From NCBI GenBank assembly GCA_039720395.1, contig CM077832.1, forward strand, positions 29,995,763-30,059,762: 64,000 nt of DNA, written 5' to 3'. The notes beneath the pieces are model-generated. The model saw nothing but the letters and a program-made list of their open reading frames with translations, was not told where the DNA came from and ran no database searches. The translations under genes were made by a program, and so were the position numbers. Source of the stretch: Liquidambar formosana (Eukaryota; Streptophyta; Magnoliopsida; Saxifragales; Altingiaceae). Positions 22,895 to 46,302 of this stretch are shown piece by piece. The first letter of the stretch is position 1, and each line of letters begins with the position of its first letter.

Positions 22895-23313
22895 GCAACG
22901 TTTCTAGGGAAAGAAAGGGTGGGAAAATTCTTGTACTGACATTTAGGAAGAGTTTCTAGAGATAGAGAGAGATTAGCAAAGAGTGAAATTTGTTGTAGCA
23001 TTTACTTTGGACTTCAATTGTAAGTGGGTGATTCCAAATTCTCCGACGAAAAAGGAAAATAGCAGGAGACAGGTTTCTTTTCTTTTTTTTTTTCATTTTT
23101 TTTTTTTTCGTAATCGCCATATTGGTTTAAGGCTAGATATTTGCCATTTGGTGTGGTATTTAATGGGCTCTTTAGGTGGGTGGGCCATGCGATAGGTACT
23201 TCAGCCCGCTGGTCTTGCACATTTTCTTCTTTTGTCTTCTCTGTTTCTTTCTGTCATGTAATATTGGATTGTAGAATTTGAGATGAAAAACCCTCAAGGG
23301 TATTTCAAAGAAA

Positions 23314-23319
23314 AATAAA
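23314..23319 (+). terminator. AATAAA poly(A) signal candidate for the VQ gene
   Basis: Canonical AATAAA about 420 bp after the stop, inside an AT-rich stretch. Plant poly(A) signals are degenerate, so this is only a candidate. Confidence 0.35.
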
Positions 23320-24758
23320 ATATATTTTATTGTTTCTTCTTTATCTTATACGTTTTTACATGATTCCAAACCCTATGGGTTTTCTTCGCTAGGTATTGGA
23401 TTTGGGCATTCAATATTACATAAAATTTGTTGAATTATTTAGTCTTGCATTGGAGACCCGAATAGGTCCTTTATGTTTTTCCATTTTCCGAAGAGACAAA
23501 GAAGGTCAACTACGGTATAGCGCAAAAATAGTAGTTTTCATTGAAAACCCTTGGGTCTCATTTGTTTGGCTTGAATTAGGGCAAGCGGAAATGAAATAAA
23601 TTTTCAATGGTGAGCTGCCTCAATAAAAAGGAGGAAAGGAAAAAAGATAAGATGATAGATGGAATCGTAAACCTTTTGAAAACCTCAATCCCATTACCAT
23701 CTCAGGCTATGGTAATGAGATTGAGGCTCTCGAAGGAATTTCACCTCTCATATGCTCTCGTGTTTTCCTCTCTTTCATCATCACGGCAACTCACTATTGA
23801 AAGCTCATTCCATTCCACTTATTCTAATTTCAACCAAACAAACAAGCCTTCAATGAACATAGAAGGAATGCTGGCCTCTGTCACTAGCACCCTTAGTGGT
23901 GCTATTCTTTTTATGGGCACAACATGAGTGTCCATTTATAGGGATTTGGACTTATGCAAAATAAAGATACTCTCTAAGCAAGCAGGTGAACACTTTGTTG
24001 TATCCTTAAAGAGAATGCTTATCCATCACAACTCAAGTCTAGCATTTTCATGAAAATAATGGATTCATTTGGTTCCGCAAAGCATCCAAAAGCCTCGTTA
24101 GGGTCAGACCGTAACGATGCCAACTTTGTTGCAATTTTTTCTCCTGTTGTCTGCAAGGTTTACCATTTTTCCCTTTAAGAAAGAAAATGAGTACCAGATT
24201 TGTGTTTGTGAAACAACTTTAATAGCAAACTAGGTTACTATATTTGAGCTGCCGTTGAAAATTCTCAGATGAACTCAAAATTGAGACATTTTGCCACAGT
24301 TTGGAACCCAGAAAAGCTTAGGAAAAGGAAAGAAAGAGCCAAAATGCCTTGACACAGGAATTTATTTCTAAGCAGATGGCAATGATGCAACAAGCGAGTC
24401 AACATTTCACATACATATAGCTAAATCTTTTGATCGTAATATACTTTAATTGCAAATTACTGAGAGATAAATGTTTTGACTAACATTGCTACAAAATCTC
24501 CATTACAGAAATATTTACAGAATCAGCTTCCATAAGCATGCCAATAGGTGAAATCAGATTCTCAAAACCAATACTCCAAGTTAAAGATAAAAAAATAAAA
24601 AAGTTCGGAAGTTATCAACAACCATCAAAATGTGAATGATTAAGATGCTTTATAAGCCGAAGTCTTCTCTTTCTGTTCTAAGACAATTTATCCTCAAATT
24701 CAAAATCTTTAGCCACAACCGAAGAAGCTCCTACCAATGGTGGTGAAACCCATCCTGT
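23320..24758. other. Intergenic DNA between two convergent genes, no gene seen
   Basis: No exon was supported. This stretch must contain the 3' UTRs of the VQ gene (+) and the UMP kinase (-), which converge here. Confidence 0.4.
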
Positions 24759-35730
<10,972 letters not shown>

Positions 35731-36273
35731 CACTTAATGGAACTGATTATCACAGAAAACTTCCAATTACGTGTTTCAAAGTTCCTCAACCCAAACCCTT
35801 CCTTTCACATTAATGGATACTCAGTCACTCCGATTTTTTCCTGTCTTTTCCCGAGAAAGATAATTTTCTCTCCTTTTTATTCTGGGTCTTTTTCAAGATA
35901 AAACGTCGCTTTGTCGAGAAATTAAAATATCTCCCACGAAATTATATTTTAAAAAGAAAATTGTATCAGAAAATATCCGAAATTCCGGCTTGTGTCTTTT
36001 ATTTTGGCACATTTAACTTTCTTTTATATATATATATATAAAATAAAAAAATAAAAAATAAAAAAAAGGAAAATATCCCCGTTTTGTTTTTTGTTTTTTT
36101 GTTGACATTTTGGCACGTTTAACTCGCAAGTAAACAGGGAGTCAGGGACGAAATTCCCTTGAACCCAAAAAGGGCGAAATTGGGGATTACTATTTCACAC
36201 TTATGGTGCATAAATCAAATTTATCTAATCTAATCTAATATATATATATATATATATAAATAAGATGATGATA
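35731..36273. other. Upstream region of the UMP kinase gene
   Basis: Holds the presumed promoter and 5' UTR (transcribed to the left). (TA)n runs occur at about 36026-36040 and 36239-36258. I see no certain TATA box. Confidence 0.35.
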
Positions 36274-36433
36274 AGGTGAGCACGTGCTGATATAACTTAT
36301 ATCAAAACCTGTATTGGGAGTTGTACCTTGTGCATTAGTGGGATGTGAGGTGCATTGAATCAATGCAAGGGATACAACCCCCAATGCATAGTACTGATGT
36401 AACTTATATCAGCACGTGCTGATGGAATCACCT
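36274..36433. mobile_element. 160-bp foldback MITE
   Basis: The left arm AGGTGAGCACGTGCTGATAT pairs with the inverse of the right arm (AGGTGATTCCATCAGCACGT, then GCTGATATAAGTTACATCA). Both halves carry GTGCATT/AATGCA and TTGTACC/GGATACAA blocks. Target duplication not clear. Confidence 0.7.
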
Positions 36434-36857
36434 CTGTATATATATATATATATGTGTGTATGTGTGTGTGTGTATATAAGTAGTATTCATAATCGTCATG
36501 TAACAACTTTTTATATAATCATGTGACATTTTCTTCATTTGTAAATATTTTTAAAATTGTTTTTAAAAATTGTATCTCTAATTTTAAAAAATGGTAATTA
36601 TTTAATTATTCTTAAAAAACACAATTATTTTTTCAAAGGTTGTAATAATTTGTTTTAATTTAAAAGACATAATTCTTCTAATTGACATCTATATATTAGG
36701 ATTACAATTTTGATTCGGAAATTGTATCAAGAAATTGACGAGACTAATGTATTGGCACAATTAAGATCTTACTTTTATTTTTTTATTTTTCTTTCTTTTT
36801 GAGTTTTTTCTTGTTAAATATCATGTTTTTCTCTTTGTCTCATACAATGCATAGGTT

Positions 36858-37497
36858 CACTGCTAGTATATATATTAAAGCAGTGTTCATAATCATTATG
36901 TAGCAACTTTTTACAAAACCACATAGTATTTTCTTTGCTTTTTAATTATTTTTAGAAAAAAATTTGTCTTTCAAACTCTAAAACTGATTTATTTATTTAT
37001 TTTCTTTTCCTTCTCAAAATTTGTATCCCTTCTGTGAAGGATTCACAAGCCGCAACTGTTCCCTGACTTTTTAAAGACATCCTCTTCTCAGTTTCTCATG
37101 TAAAACCTTTGTTTTTTTTTTTTTCAAAATTTTTAACCGTTCTTTGGAGGGATTCAAAAGTTGCAACTATTCCGCAACATTTTAACCAAACTTGCATCCT
37201 ACAGTATTTACTTTTTACTATTATCGTTATATATAGTTGCAGAGTTCTTTATTAGAGAAAACTATCATGATAGAATTTGAAGAGTATTTTAAATTCGAAA
37301 AATAAATTAATTAATAATTTATTCATTTTATTGGAATGAAAATTATCAGATGATTGTCTTTGAGAAATTTATTGTTAATGTTAATTATAAGCTTCTGTTA
37401 ATTGGTTACACTGATGCAATAATTAAACTTGCACAATTACGATTCTGTGACATGCATTTATTTCTTCATCACATGTGTAGCACGGGTCCAACACTAG
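36858..37497 (+). mobile_element. Helitron-like fragment, possibly second of two tandem copies
   Basis: The right end reads ATGTGTAGCACGGGTCCAACACTAG at 37473-37497 and is followed by T, the typical CTAG|T end of plant Helitrons with a GCACGGGT motif before it. The hairpin is weak. The left part TCACTGCTAGTATATATATT is a plausible 5' end. The following block (TTCATAATCATTATGTAGCA) repeats one at about 36484 (TTCATAATCGTCATGTAACA), so a second, truncated copy probably lies at about 36440-36857. Confidence 0.45.
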
Positions 37498-38370
37498 TTT
37501 ACAAAATATATACTACATGTCACACGTATCACATTTAACAAAAGTGTTTTTTTCAAAAATAAAAAACTCAGTAAGCTATGTACAATCGTTAAGAGTTACA
37601 AAAAGTATGATGTATAGATTTACATGATTCATCGGTTTTTATTTTATTTTATTTTCAATATTGGAAGGAATTCGATTTCTAAATCTCTGAGAACAGATTT
37701 GATACTGATTCAATACTATGCTAAGTGATTGCAATCATTGGATGAAATTTTGAATGGCAGAAATTAAAATATAAAAAAGTTGCAATTTCGGTCATTTTAA
37801 TAACACTGAATTTGTTACCCCAAATTTCCACCTATGTCGATTCCACCACTAAGTCACAAGGGCATGTGATTTCATGATTTCATCCGCTCATCCTTCGCTA
37901 TAGTGCTTCATTGACTTTGGCACTATCAAGGAAACCTCGACAACCATAGTGATAAAAACTTTTCAAGGGAAAATAAAATGGGCTGGAGAGAATTACATAT
38001 GGAGTAATAATTACTTGTCAATTTGATAATGATCTTTAGGTCTAATGACATGTTCCATTCCAATTGAGGTGTGCGATTTGTAAAGGTCTTAATTTTGATT
38101 ATACGTGGATGCTTGTGTGGGTGTATATTCTCCTATTATTTGGCAAAAACCAAATAAAAAATACTAGGACCATGTTTTCCTTATCGATTTTGTGGACTTT
38201 GGTGAAGATGATTGATGAAAAACCAGAGGTAGAACTAGGACAATGGTCAGATCATCACTTGTAATTCCACTGTTATGCATGATGTGTCATCTACTACAAA
38301 CCATGGTCCCAGGTAAATTCGACTTTGGGCCCCGTCCACAAGCTATTTTTTCACTGAATAATCATAAATC
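37498..38370. other. Intergenic DNA, no gene seen
   Basis: AT-rich sequence without supportable exons. Confidence 0.4.
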
Positions 38371-38690
38371 AGAGTATCTCTAACCCAAAAGATCTATTTT
38401 GGTGAGTTAAAAGCTATTTTTAGCTCAGAAAGTGTAAAAATAATTCTTTACAGTAAAATAGCTCTCTGCGCTTAAAGTGACTGCTCTAATGCAGCAAAAG
38501 CTATTTTTTAACTCACCTAAGTTTTCCTTCTTTTCCAACTACCATTCCCCACATGGCCAAATAGCTCAGAGTTAAACCTCGGTTTCGCTCTGAGCTATTT
38601 TAGCTCACCAATTATCTACCATGCCCTTTAGAACTAAAAACTATTTATGACTTTATCTCACACTATAGCTCTCCCATTGGAGATGCTTTT
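38371..38690. mobile_element. MITE of the GAGCATCTCCAA type
   Basis: The left end AGAGTATCTCTAACCC and the right end, reverse complement AAAGCATCTCCAATGG, match at most positions. Between them are several AGCTATTTT/AAAATAGCT and TTAACTC/GAGTTAA inverted motifs. Such 'GCATCTCC' termini are widespread in plant genomes. The target duplication is not determined. Confidence 0.6.
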
Positions 38691-38989
38691 ACGTAGACAT
38701 AGTGTTTGTCACAATTAATCTTCAACATTTACTACGGAATATTTCTTTTACAAAATCTTTCACATATAACCACAATTCAAAATTTATAAAAGTGTTATCA
38801 ACACACTTGTGTACGTATTCCACCCCTTCTCTTTCTTCTATAAGCATGTGTAAATTTGACAATGAGTTTGTTGTATACGTATAAAACTACATTTGTACAT
38901 AACATCTAATAGAGTAGGGGGTAGGTAAAAAAAAAAAAAAAAAAAAAAAAAACAGAAAGAACACATGAAATCAAAACTATGATCATATC

Positions 38990-41900
38990 CTATTCTCCCA
39001 CATAAACACTACTACTGTTGCAGTAAAACCATGAATGATATCCTAGCCAAAAACAAAACAAAAAACAAAAAACCATGAATGATATATCGCAGTGAGAATA
39101 TGCGCAAACTTTTAACCCCCCACAACAGCCATATGCAAGACACTAAAAGATTGTCTTCCCAAAAGTGGATGCAAAACAGTTTTTACCTGAGAGCATCTGA
39201 TTCCTCGACCTATCCCTAAAGTCCTCCCTCTTAGACCCGCCTAATCCCAGCCCAAAATCAAGCTTGTTGCTTCTTCCTGCTTCTGTTACAAGAGCATCAA
39301 GAGAGCTGCACAATGCTGCTTCAGATTCGAAGTTGACATCAATTCTATCCTGTTTGTCTTGCTGCTTATGTTCCATTTCCATGTCAAGTTCATAATCACG
39401 TCCTCGCTCTATATTGTCAGGCCTATCATGCTTGGAAAAATAGGAAGATATACATGATGAGAAATTGATAGTTTTTGGCACACGAGGAGAATGTCCAGGG
39501 TCAGAAACACGGCTACAATTCGTGCTTGATGGACTGTCCAGACTCCAAGTACTCCAGGTGTCAGCAAGATCTCTCTGCCGCGCTCGTCTCCAACTGCCAT
39601 CTGTAAACTTGGAAGGTGTGACACACTCAGAACTGCTATTTTGGACAAGAAGATGGTCAGTTGGTTTAAGAGGAATGGAACCTTGCCTTTCCCTAAACAC
39701 AGCCCACAAATAATACTTCCTACGAAATCCTGAAAATCAATTAGTTCAAGATATCACTAATTGCAAAACGAGAAAACAGCTATGGACCAAGAAAAGTTAT
39801 TTTAGCATACTCCAATGTTGTTCTGGCAATTCACGAGATGAGAAGACCAAGAGCTCCACATTATCAATTAGAGCCTTCAAAGCAAGATTGTTCTCAATTA
39901 TGTCATTCAGCAGCCCGTCAAACACTCTTTCATCCCTTTTCAAAAATGAAAAATACTATTTTTAAAAAATCCATCAATAAATTGAGGAAAATCTAGGAAA
40001 CATGATTACAATACTAAGCAACATATCTTAAAATGAATAAGAGGCTACCCTACTTTTCACGCTCTGGAAAAAAATAAAGAGCGATACTATCATCCAATGG
40101 TGGCGATCCATGAAAACTCTGGGGCCATGCATCAGATCTGGGCAGGATTTCAGCATTAAGCAATGGCGGCAGTGCACTTGCTGCATCAATTACTTTTAAG
40201 CAAGCTTTGCTTGATAAATGGGCCACAAGTCTAACAAAGGTTTCGTTTTTTTCATCGCCAATTCTAAAGCAGCCCCTGCCAAAAAGATAGCACAAAAGTA
40301 AGATTTAGTAAAAAATCAGCAGGTTGCATTCTCCATGGTGAGGGCCTTTCTGGTTCATCGGTTTGCCAATCATAGTGGGGCATTCCCATCATTTCAACAG
40401 GGAAAAAATTACTAGTCAAATTACCACAACAATAACCACGCTTTTTTCAGTGAAACAACAATAAATCCAACTCTGAGCTTTGACAATTGCTCGAAGTAAA
40501 TGGAAAGTTAATAACCCAGCAAAGCCAGTGGGGTAAAAGGATCCGAACTCTATTTTTCTTTTTCTTGGTGTGTGCATGTGTGAGTGGATGTTTGTGGGGT
40601 GTTTTTTTTTTTTTTTTTTGTGGGGGGGGGGGGGGGGGGGTGCATGGCAAAGGAGCTCTCACCTCCAGATTGGATTTACAACTGGTTGTGCATGGACATA
40701 GTGAACAGATTCTAAAGGTGGCTGATTGCGTATAATTTCCAGTGGACCATAATGAGGATTGTGAGTGGATTCAGAGGCTGTAACTTTAACTGGTTCAGAT
40801 TCCTCATCAGAACTGCCCCCATCGTCGACGATCAACCTTCTTCTCTGTTTGTTTGCATGAACATAGTCAACAAAGTCTAAAGGAGGCTGATTGCATATAA
40901 TTTCCAGTGGAACATATTGAGGATTGTGGGTGGATTCAGATGCTGTAACTTTAACTGGTTCCAGTTCCTCATCAGAACTGCCCATATCGTCAAGGATCAA
41001 CCTTCTCCTCTGTTTATTTGCATGGACATAGTCAACAGAGTCTAACGGAGACTGATTGCATATAATTTCAAGTGGAACATTATGAACATCTTGAACTGAA
41101 TCAGAGGCTGGAACTTTAACTGGTCCAAATTCCTCATCAGAACTGCCCCCATCTTGAAGGACCGACCTTCTCTGTTTTTTTAACTCTCGATTCCCACAAT
41201 TTTCATGGAAAGGGGGCAGATTCTTAATCTCCTCATTTGTGATAGAAAAATTACTTGTTAACTGAGTAGCTTCAGCCATCCTGTACATAGGGGCCTGTGC
41301 CTTAACTATAGAGGTCTCATTACGCTGCCTCTTCCTATTTATTCTAACTTTAACAGCTCGTTCCTTTCTTAAACTGATGCGGTCACTTTTTCTAGAAGGA
41401 TTAGGGCCGAGCTTAGCAACCTTTGGACTACATTCCTCACATGTCCAAATGACCTCTTCATCATCGTTTTTTGGCAATTTTTCTAGACAGTAGCTGAAAA
41501 AGCACAAGAACGAAATAATATAATTCAATTACTATTGCCAAGCAATTGTGTAGCAATTGAACACACAGGTTGATCAGGTAAAACAGTCGTCACTATATCA
41601 CCAAAATGATAATCAAACAAACAAATATGAGATCATCTACCAAAATACAAAAACTACCTAGTTTTGTTGTAATACAGATATTTAAAAGCTATGATAAATA
41701 AAATAAATTCAGTTCAAACTGCTAGGCACCCATTTATCAAAACCAAATAGGATGTAAAAAAGTGATCCACCGATTGTATATAAACATACAATAAGTATAT
41801 GTAACATACCGATGCTCAGCAGAAATCCGACACTGGACACAGTAAACAAGAAGCTTTGAGTCGCCTTTGTCACCACAGTTCTGACAAATGGTCATCTGAA

Positions 41901-44624
41901 ACAACAATTGAATTAGCTATTCTTTCATTTTGCAATATATCCATTGTTAATGGAGGCAAAGAAAATACTGTTATTAGGATCTGAAAAAAATAATATTAAA
42001 TGAAAAAGAAGCAATCACAAGATAGCCATGCCCTCATAATTAGAATAATAAAGAATAAGAGTACCAGACTTTTGAGTTAATGATGTTCATGTGTACAAAA
42101 TTTTCAGAGCAAAGAAAGAACCCACAAATTGACAGAGGATAACAACTCGTGAATTGGATGAGATCCCATATATGGAAGAGAATCATTATATGAAAGATTA
42201 ACCACTACCAAAAGGGTATCTTTGGGACAACAGAACACAACTCATGAATTGGATGATATCCCACAAATTAGAAAGAGTTTTCATATGTAGAATTAACCCA
42301 ACTAACCCATGTCAGAAAAAGGGCATTTTCTGAAAATTGCAATAGAGTAGGTCAAACCAATCACTAGAATGGGAATGAAATCTGATTCCAACACAGTATT
42401 CCTAGTGTGTCGAAATGCTGGTATGGGAACATGACTAGGCATCCCATTTCCCGTTATAGGGAAACTCATTCCCAGAAATAGGATGACCATTCTCATCAGC
42501 CCATTATTGCAAACTAAACACAGCCATAAGGTTAGGTCATTCAAACTAAAGTTTGTGTGTTTCTATAATTTAAATCCAGCATCCAAATCTTTCAATATTA
42601 CAAGCTAAACAGCGGAAAATTATAAATATAAGTCTTGCCACCAGTTTTGGGAAAGAAGATCTTTATTTTAAACCTAATTACTGCAATTAAAATAACTATT
42701 TCTTCCAGCAAGGTATTGATCAAACCAAACTAAGGTGCTATTTAGAAAAACTAAAAAGTGTGCCAGCCAAGTTGCCTGTATATGGAAAACTAACTCATGG
42801 TTGAATTCGAAATCTCATTGAAAATGCCAAAAGTTTTAAAATATAAGAACTCTCATCACACTACATGATTAGATTACCAGCCAAAAAACAAATAGATTGC
42901 ACTGATTCTTGACTTAAAACATATTTGTGTGTTCCTCAAGCATGACCTTAAATAGTTTTTTAATTAGTTAAAATTAAAAAATAATAATAATAGTTCAAAA
43001 AAAGAAAGAAAAAAAAAATTCTCTTGTATTTCTCATATTTCATCTCCAGGTCAATTCATTAACCATCCACCTAGCCAACCTGACCAAGGTATCCAAACTT
43101 TTAAGTCATCCAACTAGATGGACAAAAGGGGGGTCCAGTATATAACTTCTTTTAAACCAATGCATGCAACTATCCCACAAACATCTCTACTCAAGGATGG
43201 GAACAAGCATATCTAGGAGGCAGACAATCACAATGAACCAATTCTACACAAACAAATTTCACCCTGAAACCAAGCCAGACCTGATTATATATACCACAAC
43301 CGCATCTAATGGGTGCCGGTTTGGGCTGATTACCTAAGCAACCCAATTAAATGTGTCTATATTGGTAAGTTATGTCTGTCAGTATAGATTAAAAATACAT
43401 AGAATTTGCGTTCAAAAGCATTGCCTCAAACCCACCAAAAGCCAATGAAGTAAAATTGCAAAGTTGTTCTAATGTGAGCAAAGACTCAAGAAAGGATTAC
43501 CTCAAGAAATATTTTATAGGATTGCTCTTATGGAGTCCTATAAAATATTTCCCTCAGTTTGACAGGTGTGAGTCGATCACTAAACACTCAAAAAAAACAC
43601 AAAACAAAAATTCAAAAAAAAAAAAAAAAAAATTCTCCACTTCATCCATCCTACCCCACCAAAAAAAAAAAAAAAGAAAAAAAAAGAAGGGAGAACTCAC
43701 TTGAAATCTCTGCTCCCGTTAATCCCCTTAGTTGTAGGCCCCAAATTTGTTATATCATAAACAATGAGGCCCTTCACCCACACCTTGTGGTCTTGTGGAT
43801 CGAGCCTTACTCCTCAAGTTGCATGTCTAGCACCTTAAACGTTAACCCTTTAGATTTTAGAATCACTGATTTGGTCATGTTCAAAGAAAGAAAATGATGA
43901 ATCCATACAGAACAAGCAAAAAAAAAAAAAAAAATGCAGCTAATTCTTTCCAAAACAACAAATGAAATCACAAAGATTCTGAGACAAAAAGAAATGCACA
44001 GAGATCAGGGCATACATACATATTTCTATATGGATAAACATCTACTGAGTATGTATTATCCATTCATACATGCATACATACATGAAAATATAAACCAACA
44101 AATGAAAATTCATTATGATACTATTAAAAGATATGGATAGAGATTAGAGAATACATACATATGTGCATACATACATACACACACACACACACACATATAT
44201 ATACATGCATATGTATGGATAAGATAAGAAGATTAGAAAATGCATACGGATTAGCGATTGTGTGCTCATAAGGGAATACACACAGACATGCAAACATACA
44301 TGCATAAATGAACATATTTATGGATTAATATATTAAAAAACAATAAAAAAATAAAAAAAGCACAGGGATCAGGGTATGCGTATGTGTGTTTATCAGTCCA
44401 CAAGCCCTAGAAACAATTACAGCAACAATCGACAATACAAAAAAACGCAGGCAGAGACTTTATCATTGCAAATCTGCAACAATAGATTCAAACGGGCCAA
44501 CACATCAGCGAAATTCATCAAAACGACAAAACAATTTCAGGTCTGCATCAAGTTGAAGGCTGAGAACAAGAAATACACCAAGTAGGCACAGAGGGAGGGA
44601 AGGATAGTGTTATTGACTCACCAT
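38990..44624 (-). CDS. AIPP2-type PHD-finger protein, 6-7 exons
   Basis: Exons: 44624-44622 (ATG only), 41895-41810, 41493-40663, 40275-40054, 39935-39811, 39729-39187, and a possible last exon 39042-38990. All joins are in phase; exons 1-6 give 603 codons. Residues 5-51 form a C4HC3 PHD finger (C5, C8, C20, C23, H29, C32, C48, C51). A basic region and three 55-residue repeats (135-299) follow. The conserved block CFRIGDEKNETFVRLVAH to ALYFFPEREK and QHWR..RRKYYLWAVFRERQ matches Arabidopsis AIPP2/PAIPP2 and At1g43770. AIPP2 reads unmodified H3K4 in a BAH-PHD-CPL2 silencing complex. The end is uncertain: without splicing after 39187 the frame stops at 39143; with exon 7 it stops at 38990. Confidence 0.85.
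40600..40640 (+). repeat. T19 then G19 homopolymers beside exon 3
   Basis: A T run ending at 40619 and then nineteen G (40622-40640) lie in the intron immediately 3' of exon 3, whose last base is 40663. On the transcribed strand this is a C19-A19 tract only about 20 bp after the splice donor. Confidence 0.85.
40686..41180 (-). repeat. Three in-frame 165-bp repeats in the PHD-protein gene
   Basis: Units 41180-41016, 41015-40851 and 40850-40686 encode residues 135-189, 190-244 and 245-299. Each begins KQRRR/KQRRS (basic, NLS-like), then has DDGGSSDEE (a casein-kinase-2-like acidic Ser cluster), PVKV.AS.S, PLEII.NQPPL and VHYVHA/VDYVHA. Units 2 and 3 are most alike. The array lies in the linker between the PHD finger and the conserved C-terminal block. 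Confidence 0.9.
41896..44621 (-). other. 2.7-kb first intron of the PHD-protein gene
   Basis: No exon or gene on either strand. Holds A-rich tracts at about 43614-43631 and 43658-43685 and CA/TA-rich stretches near 44150-44215. At 42528-42536 the reverse complement reads like a DNA-transposon end (GGCTGTGTTTAGTTTGC), but I found no matching second end. Confidence 0.45.
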
Positions 44625-44705
44625 GACTGAATAAACTCTTCCATGTCAGAGATTGTAAACCATTAAACGAACTGAGTGACGATAGAAAGAGAGTAATGTG
44701 CGTGC

Positions 44706-44751
44706 GTGTGTGTGTGTGTGTGTGTGTGTGCCTGTGAGAGAGAGAGAGAGA
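44706..44751 (+). repeat. (GT)n(GA)n microsatellite in the PHD-gene 5' region
   Basis: GT repeats to about 44730, then GA repeats at about 44736-44751. On the transcribed strand this is a CT/CA-rich tract about 80-130 bp before the ATG, so it is in the 5' UTR or core promoter. Confidence 0.9.
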
Positions 44752-45858
44752 ATGGGGGCGAAGAGGTTTCAGAGAATCAGTGACGAAAGAGAAGAGCAGA
44801 GAGGTAGCGGTTTAAATGAACGAGGCAGGCGCAAATGCGCAATAGAGGAAGAAAAATAGAGAGAGGCATGCGAAGGGACAATGAAAGTGGTCCTAAAAAT
44901 ACTCGAGGGTCACGCGACGTTTATGCGGCTGGTCTTCCATTTTTTTTTTTTTCGTTTGCTTACCACATGTTGAACTCTATGGCCATATACGCCTTTTTTT
45001 TAGTTTAAATTACAATTTTACTTTCTCATTTTTCACTAAAAAAAAAAATATACGGAGTGTTTATTATTTAACTTTTATTTTGTTTTCAAACATTTTGATA
45101 TATTTTCATGTTTGGGAAAATAATACTCTATAGTTTACACATTTTCAATCCCCCCCCTTTTTTTTTTTGAATGAAAATACCCTTATAACTGAGATAATTT
45201 CGTCATTTCATCAACATATGGTAAGATTATATTTGTAAATCGTCATTCTTATTGATATTGTAGAAGTTAAATATATTTCCAGACATGATGAGGTAAAAGT
45301 GTTTGAAAATAAAATATAGGATACAAAATATTTACGAGTGAAAGTTAAGGAGAGAAAACTACAATCTCCACCTTTCTTTAATTTTTCTTTTTCTTTTTTA
45401 ATCTAAAATTATATTCAATTCTAAGGCACACACGATACATGCAAAATATAAAATTTTAAGATTGCGAGAAAAAATGTCTATAAAATTTAATATTAGGTTT
45501 AAAATTTAAGCGTAAATTATAAGGAAAGCTCTTTTTCACATATCCTCTTAAAGAAAAATAGTTGCAATGTCCCCCTAACTGCTTACAAATTTAGCAATTA
45601 GCGTCACTATTAATTGCTATTCATTGTATTAGACGGAAAAACGTCATATGACCAATGTTAGTTCCACGAACAATGATTAACAATGGCACTAATTTCAAAT
45701 TTAAAAGCTATCTGGGAGAGCATTACAACTATTTTTTCTTTAGAGGGTTACGTGAAAAATGATTAAAAATTTGGGGACTTTCTTGTAATTTATCCAAAAT
45801 TTTAAAATGTGGTTCTTGAATAGATCAACACTCAAGAGACATGGGATGGTTTAAGGGG
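44752..45858. other. Intergenic DNA, no gene seen
   Basis: Includes the presumed promoter of the PHD-protein gene (transcribed to the left). AT-rich, with no supportable exon. Confidence 0.4.
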
Positions 45859-46302
45859 TAGGGGTGCAAGTTGGTTCGAGTAAACTCGAGGACCGGACTG
45901 ATCCAAGAAATTTGGTCTGATTTGGTCCAGTCCAAATAATAGTCCAAATAATATTCAGTCCAATTCCGGTTTGAAATTTATAAGAACCGATCAATTCGGT
46001 CCAGTCCATGGTTTAAGGAGTTTTAGAACCAAATTGGACCAAATTCCTAAAAACCTAAATATTTATATATTATTCTCCATATATAAGTATTATTCATTGG
46101 ATAATAATACTTATTCAATAAAGTTCTTACCTTTTTCAAATAAAAAAGAAAAAAGAAAATTGAGAGTTGAACTAAACTGAATCGTTTTTTCTTGATTTGT
46201 TCTGATACTATTTTCGATTTGGTTCCAGTTCATTTTTTAAAGGACTGAATTAATTTGGTCCGGACCAGATTTCCCTCTAGCTCAAACCGAGTTGCAGTCC
46301 TA
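45859..46302. mobile_element. Non-autonomous hAT MITE
   Basis: The left end TAGGGGTGCAAGTTGGTTCG and the right end, reverse complement TAGGACTGCAACTCGGTTTG, are hAT-type termini. The interior is rich in GGTCCAGTCC/GGTCCGGACC motifs. Flanking octamers TTAAGGGG and ATAAAAGG share 5 of 8 positions, consistent with an old 8-bp duplication. Confidence 0.75.

Noticed and set aside
23607..23927. 106-codon ORF on + after the VQ gene
   Set aside because: Low-information frame with no domain, near the expected 3' end of a neighbouring gene.
44124..44315. Cys/His/Tyr-rich ORF resembling a small zinc or secreted peptide
   Set aside because: It is the translation of CATA/CACA microsatellite sequence.
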